Origin: Pantoea sp050157905
GTDB lineage: Bacteria > Pseudomonadota > Gammaproteobacteria > Enterobacterales > Enterobacteriaceae
DNA length: 64,000 bases
Direction: 5' to 3'
NCBI RefSeq assembly: GCF_050157905.1
Contig: NZ_JBKIWZ010000001.1
Location: forward strand, 2,108,001 to 2,172,000
Shown: positions 17,418 through 25,955 of the stretch, piece by piece
Layout of the letters: each line of letters opens with the position of its first letter
Position numbering within the stretch: position 1 is the first letter of the stretch
Position numbers and translations under genes: made by a program
The notes under the pieces: model-generated
Database searches by the model: none
The model's input: only the letters and a program-made list of their open reading frames with translations
What the model was told of the DNA's origin: nothing

Positions 17418-18202
17418 TTATCCTTCAATCGCGGCGACTTTGCCGATTTCACGCATCAGCGCCTCTTTGCACTTCAGCATCTCGTCACGAAAACGCGCTT
17501 CATGGCGCAGAAAACGGGCAGAGGGCACCAGCAAAGAGACAGAAAAACGACCAAATAGCGTATCCAGCGCAAACGCCATGGTCGAGACACCTTCCAGCGT
17601 TTCCCCCGATCAACGGCGATACCGGTTTCGCGCACTTCTCTGATCAGCTCCAGCAACTGCGGCAGCGTTTTCACCGTCATATCGGTTAACTCCTGCCAGG
17701 CCTCACCGACGATCGTCCGCACATCTTTTTCACACTCCAGCGCCAGCAATGCCCGGCCACCGGAGGTGCTGTAGAGCGGCAGATTAAGTCCCATGTGCGG
17801 CACGACCCGCAGCTCACGCGACGCCACCACATGGTGAATAATCGCCAGCTGGCTGCCGCTGGCTCGCGCCAGTGAGACGGTTTCGTTGGTATCAGAGGAG
17901 AGTTTTTCCAGCAGCGGGCTGACCAGATCGACCACATCGGTGTGAACGCTGGAGATCAGTTTTAACAGCGCCGGCCCCAGACGTAAGCCGCCTGCACCGG
18001 TGCTGCGCACCAGTTCTGCGCTGTCGAGCGCAGCGACAATACGCTGGACCGTTGAGCGGGGCAGCGCGACCGCCTGCGCGATCTCGCCCAGGCTCATGCC
18101 GCCCGGCTGCTCGCCAAGGGCATTAAGAATTTTTGCCGCGCGGGCAATGACCTGAATACCGCCCGATTTTTCATCCTCACGGCTGGAGGGTTGATGTGCC
18201 AT
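17418..18202 (-). pseudogene. IclR-family regulator, reading frame broken by one base
   Basis: N-terminal winged HTH (AAKILNALGEQPGGMSLGEIAQAVALPRSTVQRIVAALD) and most of the IclR effector domain (SLARASGSQLAIIHHV, GGRALLAL) read normally from ATG 18202. The frame is lost after GIAVDRG at 17603-17607, a run of five C (G on the coding strand) where six are needed. Restoring one base gives ETLEGVSTMAFALDTLFGRF... ending at TAA 17418, 261 residues, normal for IclR. A read error is likely because the broken frame otherwise remains conserved to its natural stop. Divergent from the efflux genes at 18337 and probably their repressor. Confidence 0.88.
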
Positions 18203-18251
18203 AGCGTCGTCCTGTTTGAGCTGCCTTACTGTAGCGCGAATGACGCACGTT

Positions 18252-18323
18252 TTACACCCTGTACCACATTGCAATACAGCATACCGGTATGTAATATTAC
18301 ACCCTGTATCACATCGCAGTACA
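18252..18323. promoter_or_regulatory. Divergent operator region with direct repeats and a central palindrome
   Basis: Two 27-nt direct repeats (18252-18278 and 18297-18323; 24 of 27 identical, both opening TTACACCCTGTA) flank a perfect 12-bp palindrome CATACCGGTATG (18280-18291). Each repeat contains TGTA-N11-TACA. The cluster lies between the IclR-type regulator and the MFS efflux gene, so it is the likely binding region of that regulator. The assignment is inference. Confidence 0.65.
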
Positions 18324-18336
18324 CTGCATCACAATA

Positions 18337-19950
18337 ATGAGATCGCCTGCAATGAATAGCCCGCCTGCGTCTGCGCCGGCCCCCCACCCATTTACACTGC
18401 GACTGGCGCTCGGCCTGGTCGGTGTGCTTATCGCCGCCCTGACCTCCGGGCTGAACGATCGCGTCAGTGATATCGCCCTGGCCGATATCCGTGCCGCTAT
18501 CGGCATCGGCAACGATCAGGGTAGCTGGATTATTTCCGGTTATCAGGCGGCCGAAGTGGCTGCCATGATGATCGCGCCCTGGTTTGCCGTCACCCTGTCG
18601 CTGCGGCGTTTTACGCTTGGCGTCTCTGCGGGCTTTATGCTGACCGGATTCCTGCTGCCGCTGGTGCCGGATCCCACGCTGTTTATCAGCCTGCGTGTTC
18701 TGCAGGGGCTCTTTGGTGGCGCCTTACCGCCGATGCTGATGACCGTTGCCCTGCGCTTCCTGCCGCCGCCGTTTAAGCTATTTGGTCTGGCGGGCTATGC
18801 CCTTACCGCCACGTTCGGTCCCAACATGGCGGCTTCGCTGGCGTCGTTGTGGACCGATCAGGTCAGCTGGATAATGGTGTTCTGGCAGGTGGTGCCCGGC
18901 ATGCTGATTGCGATGCTGCTGATCGGCTGGGGGCTGCCTCAGGATTCGCTGCGGACGGAACGCTTTCAGCAGATCGACCTGTTTGGCATGGCCACAGGCT
19001 GCAGCAGTGTGGCGCTGCTGGTTCTGGTGCTGACGCAGGGTGAACGCCTCGACTGGCTGAATTCGCCGCTGATTGCCGGTATGCTGCTGACCGCACTGCC
19101 GCTGCTGCTGGTGTTCCTGATCAATGAATGGTTTCACCCACTGCCGCTGTTCAGACTGCAGATGCTCCGGCGCCCCAATCTGGCGCACGGGCTGCTGGGA
19201 CTGGCCTGCGTACTGATTCTCGGGCTGTCCGGCTCGGCGCTGCCGTCGGTCTATTTTGCGCAGGTCAGCGGTTTTCGCCCGATTGAGTTTGCGCCGCTGG
19301 CACTGGCGGTCGGCCTGCCGCAGTTGCTGATCGCACCATTGATTGCTGCCCTGCTCAATATCCGCTGGATTGACTGCCGCTGGGTGCTGACGGCAGGCGT
19401 CGGCCTGCTGGTCATCGCCTGCCTGCTTGGCACACAGATCACCAGTGACTGGGCGCGACAGAATTTCTGGCTGTTACAGATCCTGCAGGCATTCGGACAG
19501 CCGATGATCATTCTGCCCATACTGATGAGTGCCACCAGCGTGGTCGCGCCGCCTGAAGGCCCCTTCGCATCAGCGATGTTTAACACCGTGCGCGGGTTTT
19601 CCAGCATCGCCGCCTCCACGCTGGTTGAGGTTTTTCTCTCACACCGTGAGCAATTTCACTCCAGCGTCCTGATCAATCAGGCGGCCGGCCACAGCTGGCT
19701 GATGACCGCGCCGACGGCTGCACAGGCCAGTCGCAGCCTGCCGCTGCTGCCGGATGGCAGCATCAGCGCCAGTGACAATCTCAGCGGTTTCGCCACTCTG
19801 GTGAGACATCAGGCGACGGTGCTCGGCCTGAGCGACAGCTGGCTGATGCTGATTGGCTTCGCCGCCTGCCTGTTAGTGCTGACCGCCATCCTGCCCAAAC
19901 GGGTCTGGCCACCGCAGACTTTGATTCAACCCCCCTTCCGGAATAAGTGA
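18337..19950 (+). CDS. MFS drug efflux transporter, DHA2 (EmrB-like) family
   Basis: 537 residues, about 14 membrane segments. Typical DHA2 features: SDIALADIRAAIGIGNDQGSWIISGYQAAEVAAM near the first helix, RVLQGLFGGALPPMLMTV as motif C-like region, and the long loop before the final helix. With the downstream HlyD-family adaptor it should form an EmrAB-type tripartite pump with a TolC-like channel; substrate unknown. Two ATGs (18337 and 18352) are possible; neither has a strong Shine-Dalgarno site. Divergent from an IclR regulator. Confidence 0.87.
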   Translation: MRSPAMNSPPASAPAPHPFTLRLALGLVGVLIAALTSGLNDRVSDIALADIRAAIGIGNDQGSWIISGYQAAEVAAMMIAPWFAVTLSLRRFTLGVSAGFMLTGFLLPLVPDPTLFISLRVLQGLFGGALPPMLMTVALRFLPPPFKLFGLAGYALTATFGPNMAASLASLWTDQVSWIMVFWQVVPGMLIAMLLIGWGLPQDSLRTERFQQIDLFGMATGCSSVALLVLVLTQGERLDWLNSPLIAGMLLTALPLLLVFLINEWFHPLPLFRLQMLRRPNLAHGLLGLACVLILGLSGSALPSVYFAQVSGFRPIEFAPLALAVGLPQLLIAPLIAALLNIRWIDCRWVLTAGVGLLVIACLLGTQITSDWARQNFWLLQILQAFGQPMIILPILMSATSVVAPPEGPFASAMFNTVRGFSSIAASTLVEVFLSHREQFHSSVLINQAAGHSWLMTAPTAAQASRSLPLLPDGSISASDNLSGFATLVRHQATVLGLSDSWLMLIGFAACLLVLTAILPKRVWPPQTLIQPPFRNK

Positions 19951-19952
19951 AT

Positions 19953-20981
19953 ATGCGTGCTTTCGAATTAAAAAGAACCCTGCTGCTGAGCCTGTTGTTG
20001 CTGGTGCTCCTGGCTCTGGCCTTTGTGGTCTGGTCACTGATGAGCGGAAACGATCATCGAACCAACGATGCTTACGTCAACGCCGATTACACGCTGGTTG
20101 CTCCCCGGGTATCGGGTTATATCAGCCGCGTTGAGGTGCAGGACAATCAGCCGGTCAAAGCAGGCCAGCTACTGGCCACCCTGGACGATCGCGATTACCG
20201 GGTCGCACTGGAAAGTGCCAAAGCCGATCTGCAGGTGAGTCAGGCGAAGCTGCTGAGCAGCCAGGCGCAACTGGAACAGCAGCAGTCAGTTATTGATCAG
20301 CAGAGGGCCAGCGTGGCAGCCAGCCAGGCGTCCGCACAGTATGCCGGGCAGAGCGCCGATCGCTACAATCGCCTCTATAAAAGCGGCACGGTGGCCGCCG
20401 ACGACCAGCAAAAAGCCAGCTCAAATCAGCGTTCAGCCCTGGCGGCTGTGCATCAGAGTCAGGCAGCGCTGGCGTCGGCCATGAAACAGGTAGGTGTGCT
20501 CAAGGCTGCGGTACGTTCGGCGGAAGCCGATGTCGCCGCAGCAAACGCCAGCGTCGATCAGGCCAGACTGAATCTCTCCTATACCCGGATTACCGCGCCG
20601 GTTGATGGAATGGTCGGTCAGCGCACGGTGCGTACCGGGGCATTTGTTTCGGCCGGTACCCGTCTGCTGGCGGTGGTGCCCCTGCAACAGACCTACATCA
20701 CGGCTAACTATCTTGAAACGCAGTTAAGCGATGTGCGTCCGGGTCAGCGGGTCACGGTGCAGGTGGATGCGCTGCCAGGCCTGACCTTTACCGGCCATGT
20801 AGACAGTATCGCTCCGGCAACCGGGGCAACTTTTTCTGCCATTGCACCCGATAACGCGACAGGCAACTACACTAAAGTGGTTCAGCGTCTGCCGGTGAAA
20901 ATTGTGCTGGATAGTGACCAACAGCATCTGGCCCAGTTACGTGTCGGCATGTCGGCAATTCCCAAAATAGACGTGAACTGA
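19953..20981 (+). CDS. HlyD/EmrA-family efflux periplasmic adaptor
   Basis: 342 residues: N-terminal membrane anchor (about 8-31), lipoyl half (VAPRVSGYISRVEVQDNQPVKAGQLLATLD), a long Ala/Gln-rich coiled coil (about 90-190), second lipoyl half and beta-barrel (LSYTRITAPVDGMVGQRTVRTG). It bridges the inner-membrane EmrB-like pump and an outer-membrane channel. ATG 19953 is 2 nt after the pump stop; an in-frame GTG at 19947 is an alternative start. Co-transcribed with the pump. Confidence 0.9.
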   Translation: MRAFELKRTLLLSLLLLVLLALAFVVWSLMSGNDHRTNDAYVNADYTLVAPRVSGYISRVEVQDNQPVKAGQLLATLDDRDYRVALESAKADLQVSQAKLLSSQAQLEQQQSVIDQQRASVAASQASAQYAGQSADRYNRLYKSGTVAADDQQKASSNQRSALAAVHQSQAALASAMKQVGVLKAAVRSAEADVAAANASVDQARLNLSYTRITAPVDGMVGQRTVRTGAFVSAGTRLLAVVPLQQTYITANYLETQLSDVRPGQRVTVQVDALPGLTFTGHVDSIAPATGATFSAIAPDNATGNYTKVVQRLPVKIVLDSDQQHLAQLRVGMSAIPKIDVN

Positions 20982-21183
20982 AATTGTGAGCAATATCTCA
21001 GAACGGACCTATTTCAATTGGTCCGGATTCCGCGTAAATTAGCGCACGATCCTGTTCTGAGTTATTCAGATCAACCCGGAAGCGAGGCAGCCAGAGAAAA
21101 CAGTGGCGACCTCGATTCCCTGTCTGTTCGCGTTGCACTGGTCTGGGATCGCCATCATCGTAACCGCTCAGAGGAGTTGTTTT
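20982..21183. other. Intergenic region before ypdK
   Basis: 202 nt. A hairpin with arms CGGACC and GGTCCG (about 21003-21026) follows the efflux operon but lacks a T tract. The rest should contain the ypdK promoter. GAGGAG at 21171-21176 is the ypdK ribosome binding site. Confidence 0.4.
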
Positions 21184-21258
21184 GTGAAATATGCCTTGAT
21201 GGGAATATCATTTTTCGCGTTACTTTGGTTCGGAACCTTCGTTCTGCTGCTGAAGTAA
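21184..21258 (+). CDS. ypdK: YpdK, 24-residue single-helix membrane protein
   Basis: A GTG-initiated ORF of 24 codons preceded by CAGAGGAGTTGTTTT. The product (MKYALMGISFFALLWFGTFV plus LLLK) matches E. coli YpdK (MKYFFMGISFMVIVWAGTF...), an inner-membrane microprotein, in its opening MKY.xMGISF and its spacing. It sits next to alaC as in E. coli. Function is unknown in any species to my knowledge. It is too short for standard ORF callers and easily missed. Confidence 0.85.
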   Translation: MKYALMGISFFALLWFGTFVLLLK

Positions 21259-21273
21259 TGGCGCGACAGTGCC

Positions 21274-21300
21274 GCTACGGGGCGACCTCTGAGTCGCCCC
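21274..21300. terminator. Hairpin between ypdK and alaC
   Basis: GGGGCGAC (21279-21286 approximately) and GTCGCCCC form an 8-bp stem around CTCTGA between the convergent ypdK and alaC stops. No T tract on either strand. Confidence 0.5.
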
Positions 21301-21309
21301 TGCGGGCCG

Positions 21310-22542
21310 TTACTCTGCTTCTTCTGCTTTCAGACTGCCTGGCAGGACACCATCAGCACGGAACATCGCTTTAATCCCCCGCACCGCCTGACGAATACGA
21401 TCGCTGTTTTCGATCAGCGCAAAACGTACGTGTGTATCGCCATAGTCGCCAAAGCCGATACCCGGTGAAACACAGACTTTCGCCTCCTGCAGCAGATGCT
21501 TAGCAAACTCCAGCGATCCCAGATGCGCATAGTGGTCAGGAATTTTTGCCCAGACGTACATGGACGCTTTCGGATTATCTACCATCCAGCCCGCCTCATG
21601 CAGACCCTTCACCAGCACATCGCGCCGCCGTTTATACTGCTCTGCAATATCGCGTACGCACTGCTGATCCCCCTCCAGCGCCGCAATCGCTGCCACCTGC
21701 AGCGGTGTGAAGGTGCCGTAGTCATGGTAGCTTTTGATCCGCGCCAGCGCGGCAACCAGCTCTTTGTTGCCAACCATGAAACCGATACGCCAGCCCGCCA
21801 TGTTGTAGCTTTTTGACAGCGTGAAAAACTCGACGGCGACGTCGCGTGCGCCTGGCACCTGCATGATCGACGGCGCTTTCCAGCCATCGTAAACGATGTC
21901 GGCGTAGGCCAGATCGTGGATCACCAGCACGTTATACTGTTTCGCCAGCGCGATGACCCGCTCGAAAAAGTCCAGCTCCACGCACTGCGCCGTCGGGTTA
22001 GAAGGAAAGCCCAGAATCATCATTTTTGGCTTGGGATAGCTTTCGCGAATCGCACGTTCCAGCTCGTTGAAGAAGTCGACGCCCGCGACCAGCGGCACCG
22101 AGCGCACCTGCGCCCCGGCGATCACCGCGCCATAGATATGAATCGGATAGCTGGGGTTGGGCACCAGCACGGTATCCCCGTGGTCCAGCGTCGCCAGCAT
22201 CAGATGCGCCAGCCCCTCTTTGGAGCCAATGGTCACAATTGCCTCTGATTCGGGATCGATCTCCACCTGATAGCGGTCGGCGTACCAGCGCGATATCGCC
22301 CGCCGCAGACGCGGAATACCGCGTGAGGTGGAGTAGCCGTGAGTATCGTCACGCTGTGCCACCTGGCATAGTTTTTCCACGATGTGCGGCGGGGTCGCCC
22401 CATCCGGATTACCCATCGAAAAATCGATGATATCTTCGCCGCGCCGGCGCGCAGCCATCTTTAATTCAGCGGTGATGTTGAAAACGTAAGGGGGTAAACG
22501 ATCAATACGCGAGAAACGACGGGGTGTGCTGTTATCAGCCAT
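21310..22542 (-). CDS. alaC: Alanine transaminase AlaC
   Basis: 410 residues, near-identical by eye to E. coli AlaC (YfdZ): RIDRLPPYVFNITAELKMAA, SMGNPDGATPPHIVEKL, GYSTSRGIPRLRRAIS, and the PLP lysine in FFTLSKSYNMAGWR. Fold-type I aminotransferase that makes alanine from pyruvate with glutamate as donor. Monocistronic, with AGAGG about 6 nt before the ATG. It lies next to ypdAB, which senses pyruvate, as in E. coli. Confidence 0.96.
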   Translation of the reverse strand: MADNSTPRRFSRIDRLPPYVFNITAELKMAARRRGEDIIDFSMGNPDGATPPHIVEKLCQVAQRDDTHGYSTSRGIPRLRRAISRWYADRYQVEIDPESEAIVTIGSKEGLAHLMLATLDHGDTVLVPNPSYPIHIYGAVIAGAQVRSVPLVAGVDFFNELERAIRESYPKPKMMILGFPSNPTAQCVELDFFERVIALAKQYNVLVIHDLAYADIVYDGWKAPSIMQVPGARDVAVEFFTLSKSYNMAGWRIGFMVGNKELVAALARIKSYHDYGTFTPLQVAAIAALEGDQQCVRDIAEQYKRRRDVLVKGLHEAGWMVDNPKASMYVWAKIPDHYAHLGSLEFAKHLLQEAKVCVSPGIGFGDYGDTHVRFALIENSDRIRQAVRGIKAMFRADGVLPGSLKAEEAE

Positions 22543-22659
22543 GAGAACCTCTGGATTACGTAAGCGCCCGGACCGTCCGAGCGACGCGGGTCACGGTGGT
22601 GACCCGTTACGAACATAACGTGCTGAGGATCATTTTGTCGAGTGTGGCGGAAAATATTT

Positions 22660-23184
22660 TTATTGTTGCGGATTCAGCCGTCCCAGCAGCCAATCGTTCA
22701 CCCAGCAGCCGTTCAGCAGATAATTATCCCGTAGCGTTCCCTCAAGCTGAAAACCGTTTTTCTCCAGAATACGGCGGGATGCCCAGTTTCCCTCAATGAC
22801 CATCGCCTTGAGTTTGTGAAAATCGGCATCGAACAAAAACTGGCACAGCGCGGCCAGCGCCTCACTGCCATAGCCCTGGCCGCAGTGGCGATGCAGCAGC
22901 ATGTAGCCGACCTCCGCCTGGCGATGCGGCACCCACTCGGGGCTACAGCCAAACAGGCCAATCGGCTCACCATTATCCCGTCGGCGCGCCACCAGGCAGA
23001 GCATGTGAAAGCTGCTCGCCTGCCAGGGGGCAAGACGCTCGGTGAAACGCTGGCGGATATCCGCTTCGTCCGGAATTTCGCTGACCCAGGTCATGGTGTC
23101 ACGATCTTCATGCACGGCGCGGAACAGTTGCCAGTCTTCCGGCTGCAGTTTGCTCAGGATCAGTCTGGGGGTAAAAAGTTGCAT
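22660..23184 (-). CDS. GNAT-family N-acetyltransferase (RimJ/RimL-like)
   Basis: 174 residues. The opening MQLFTPRLILSKLQPEDWQLF, the acetyl-CoA loop HRHCGQGYGSEALAALCQFLF and the C-terminal NWASRRILEKNGFQLEGTLRDN are typical of RimJ/RimL-type acetyltransferases acting on protein N-termini, peptides or small amines. Substrate unknown. The ATG at 23184 is used since GGGAG precedes it; a 20-codon upstream extension has no support. Sits between alaC and ypdA, divergent from ypdA. Confidence 0.85.
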   Translation of the reverse strand: MQLFTPRLILSKLQPEDWQLFRAVHEDRDTMTWVSEIPDEADIRQRFTERLAPWQASSFHMLCLVARRRDNGEPIGLFGCSPEWVPHRQAEVGYMLLHRHCGQGYGSEALAALCQFLFDADFHKLKAMVIEGNWASRRILEKNGFQLEGTLRDNYLLNGCWVNDWLLGRLNPQQ

Positions 23185-23443
23185 GTGCGGCTCCCGATGG
23201 GCGCAATTTTCCAGCGGTCGCTGAAGTGCGTTATCGCGCAACATAGCAAAACGCGATTACACCGACCAGCCCTGGCAACGGGAAAACGGTTCCCCTTATG
23301 CTGACTCAACATTTCCCCTTTTCGTCCAGATGCCCTGAATATTGATCTGAAACAGGCTATCCCGGCCTGTGTCATCAGGACGCTGGCGGTTCCCGATCAC
23401 ATTTTTTATCATAGCGAGACTTTCCATTGCCGATGAGTCGCCC

Positions 23444-25132
23444 GTGTCCTCCCACTTTACGATGTTACTGGCAGTGTTTGATCGCGCCGCCCTGATGCTG
23501 ATCTGCCTGTTCTTTCTGACGCGTACCCGCCCGTTTCGTCAGCTGCTGCAGAAAGATGAACATACCCGTGCGGAGAAAATCGCGGTGACCGCCATCTTTT
23601 CCCTGTTTGCGCTGTTCAGTACCTGGTCGGGTGTGAATGTCGACGGCTCGCTGCTGAACGTGCGGGTGATCGCCGTGATGGCCGGCGGTATCCTGTTTGG
23701 TCCCTGGGTCGGCATCGCGACCGGCAGCATTGCCGGCCTGCACCGCTTTCTGATCGACATTCACGGCGTGACCTCAGTGCCCTGCCTGATCACCAGCATC
23801 ATTGCCGGAATCGTGGCGGGCAGCATTAACCGCCGGGTAGTAAAGGAGCATCGCTGGCAGGCCGGTATCCTCGGCGGCATGCTGTGTGAAGCCCTGACGA
23901 TGTTGCTGATTGTTCTGTGGGCGCGTCCCACTTCACTCGGGCTGGCGATCGTGTCGGAGATTGCCCTGCCGATGATCCTCGGCGCCTCCAGCATCGGCAT
24001 TATCGTGCTGCTGGTGCAGAGCGTGGAGGGTGAGAAAGAGGCAATCGCCGCCCGACAGGCCAAGCTGGCGCTGGAGATCGCCAACAAAACCCTGCCGCTG
24101 TTCCGGCAGGTCAACAGCGACTCGCTGCGCAACATCTGTGACATTATCCGCCGGGAGATTAAGGCCGATGCCGTCGCGATGACGGATAAAAAGCAGATTC
24201 TGGCCTATGTCGGCTACGGCGAACACAACTACCAGCATGGAGATGATGGCATCAGCCCCACCACGGCGCAGTCGATCGCCAGCGGCAAGATTATTATCAA
24301 AAACAACGATGAAGCGCACCGCACTAAAGATATCCATTCGATGATCGTGATCCCACTCTGGGAGAAAGGCAAAGTGACCGGCACGCTGAAAATTTACTAC
24401 CGCCGCGCCTACCGCATCACCGGTTCGCTGAAGGAGATGGCGATCGGCCTGTCGCAAATTATTTCCACCCAGCTTGAGGTGTCACGCGCGGAGCAGCTGC
24501 GCGAGATGGCCAATAAAGCGGAACTGCGCGCGCTGCAGAGCAAAATAAATCCCCATTTTCTGTTTAACGCGCTGAATGCAATCTCCTCCTCCGTCCGGCT
24601 TAATCCCGACACCGCCCGCCAGCTGGTGATTAACCTGTCGCGCTATCTGCGTTACAACCTGGAGCTGAATGACGACGAGCTGATCGACATCCGTAAGGAG
24701 CTCTGGCAGGTCAAAGATTACATCGCCATTGAGCAGGCACGGTTTGGTGACAAGCTGACGATGATCTATGACGTCGATGACGATCTGCATTTTCTGCTGC
24801 CAAGCCTGCTGATCCAGCCGCTGGTGGAGAATGCCATCGTGCACGGCATTCAGCCCTGCAAGGGCAAAGGCGTGGTGACGCTGAGCGTGCGGGATCTGGG
24901 CGATCGGGTGAAGATCGCGGTGCGGGATACCGGCCACGGCATCAGCGATGACGTGATGGCGCGGGTGGCGCGCAATGAGATGCCCGGCAATAAAATCGGC
25001 CTGCTCAATGTTCACCACCGGGTTAAACTGCTGTCGGGCCAGGGCTTGCAGATCGTACGGCATCAGCCAGGCACCGAGATAGCCTTTACGCTAAGCAAGA
25101 ATGGCCAGCGTCTGGCGGAGAATCTGTTATGA
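23444..25132 (+). CDS. ypdA: YpdA (PyrS) pyruvate-sensing histidine kinase, LytS family
   Basis: 562 residues from GTG 23444. Domains: 5TM-LYT sensor (about 1-200; ILFGPWVGIATGSIAGLHRF), GAF domain (about 225-350), His kinase with phospho-acceptor region LQSKINPHFLFNALNAISSS and HATPase region PLVENAIVHGIQPCKGKG. Strong match to E. coli YpdA. It forms with YpdB a system that responds to extracellular pyruvate and induces yhjX. The frame is open 25 codons further upstream; GTG 23444 best fits the E. coli N-terminus (short lead before MLLAVFDRAALML). Confidence 0.95.
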   Translation: MSSHFTMLLAVFDRAALMLICLFFLTRTRPFRQLLQKDEHTRAEKIAVTAIFSLFALFSTWSGVNVDGSLLNVRVIAVMAGGILFGPWVGIATGSIAGLHRFLIDIHGVTSVPCLITSIIAGIVAGSINRRVVKEHRWQAGILGGMLCEALTMLLIVLWARPTSLGLAIVSEIALPMILGASSIGIIVLLVQSVEGEKEAIAARQAKLALEIANKTLPLFRQVNSDSLRNICDIIRREIKADAVAMTDKKQILAYVGYGEHNYQHGDDGISPTTAQSIASGKIIIKNNDEAHRTKDIHSMIVIPLWEKGKVTGTLKIYYRRAYRITGSLKEMAIGLSQIISTQLEVSRAEQLREMANKAELRALQSKINPHFLFNALNAISSSVRLNPDTARQLVINLSRYLRYNLELNDDELIDIRKELWQVKDYIAIEQARFGDKLTMIYDVDDDLHFLLPSLLIQPLVENAIVHGIQPCKGKGVVTLSVRDLGDRVKIAVRDTGHGISDDVMARVARNEMPGNKIGLLNVHHRVKLLSGQGLQIVRHQPGTEIAFTLSKNGQRLAENLL

Positions 25133-25857
25133 AAGCCATTATTGTGGAAGATGAATTCCTGGCGCAGCAGGAGCTGAGCTGGATGATCCAGCATCATAGC
25201 AAAATTGAGATTGAGGCCTGTTTCGACGATGGCCTCGACGTGCTGAAATATCTGCAGCAGCATCGGGTTGATGTCATTTTCCTCGACATCAATATCCCCT
25301 CACTGGATGGTATGCTGCTGGCGCAGAATATTCATCAGTTTGCGCATAAACCGCTGATTGTGTTTATTACTGCGTGGAAAGAGCATGCGGTAGAGGCGTT
25401 TGAGCTGGAGGCGTTTGATTACATACTCAAGCCCTATCAGGAATCGCGGATCGTGACCATGCTCAATAAGCTGGAGGCCACAGCCCAGGTGCAGCAGGCG
25501 GTCAATCCGCTTCACGCCGCCTCCGCGCCGCAGACGGTAAATCTGATCAAGGATGAGCGGATTATCGTCACAGACGTGAACGATATCTACTATGTGGAAG
25601 CGCATGAAAAGCTGACGTTTGTCTACACGCGGCGCGAATCTTACGTCATGTCGATGAACATCACCGAGTTCTGCTCCCGGCTGCCGGAACAGCAGTTTTT
25701 CCGCTGCCATCGTTCCTACTGCGTCAGCCTCAGTAAAATTCGCGAAATTGAGCCATGGTTCAACAATACCTATCTGCTGAAGTTGCGCGATCTGGAGTTT
25801 CAGGTGCCCGTCAGCCGCAGCAGGGTGAAGCAGTTCCGACAGCTGATGCGTCTGTAG
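25129..25857 (+). CDS. ypdB: YpdB (PyrR) LytTR response regulator
   Basis: 242 residues: receiver domain with phospho-acceptor Asp53 (VIFLDINIP) and a C-terminal LytTR DNA-binding domain (IIVTDVNDIYYVEAHEKLTF, FFRCHRSYCVSLSKIREIEPW). Overlaps ypdA by 4 nt (ATGA). In E. coli it activates yhjX by binding a direct repeat; a matching site is at 12819-12849 in this window. Confidence 0.95.
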   Translation: MKAIIVEDEFLAQQELSWMIQHHSKIEIEACFDDGLDVLKYLQQHRVDVIFLDINIPSLDGMLLAQNIHQFAHKPLIVFITAWKEHAVEAFELEAFDYILKPYQESRIVTMLNKLEATAQVQQAVNPLHAASAPQTVNLIKDERIIVTDVNDIYYVEAHEKLTFVYTRRESYVMSMNITEFCSRLPEQQFFRCHRSYCVSLSKIREIEPWFNNTYLLKLRDLEFQVPVSRSRVKQFRQLMRL

Positions 25858-25955
25858 GCAATGCGCCCAGGCAGAGAAAAAAACCGCGGCGCAGAGTTTC
25901 CGATCCGACATTGTGAGACAGGGCGGATCGAAAACTCATGCGGGATAAGGCAGGA

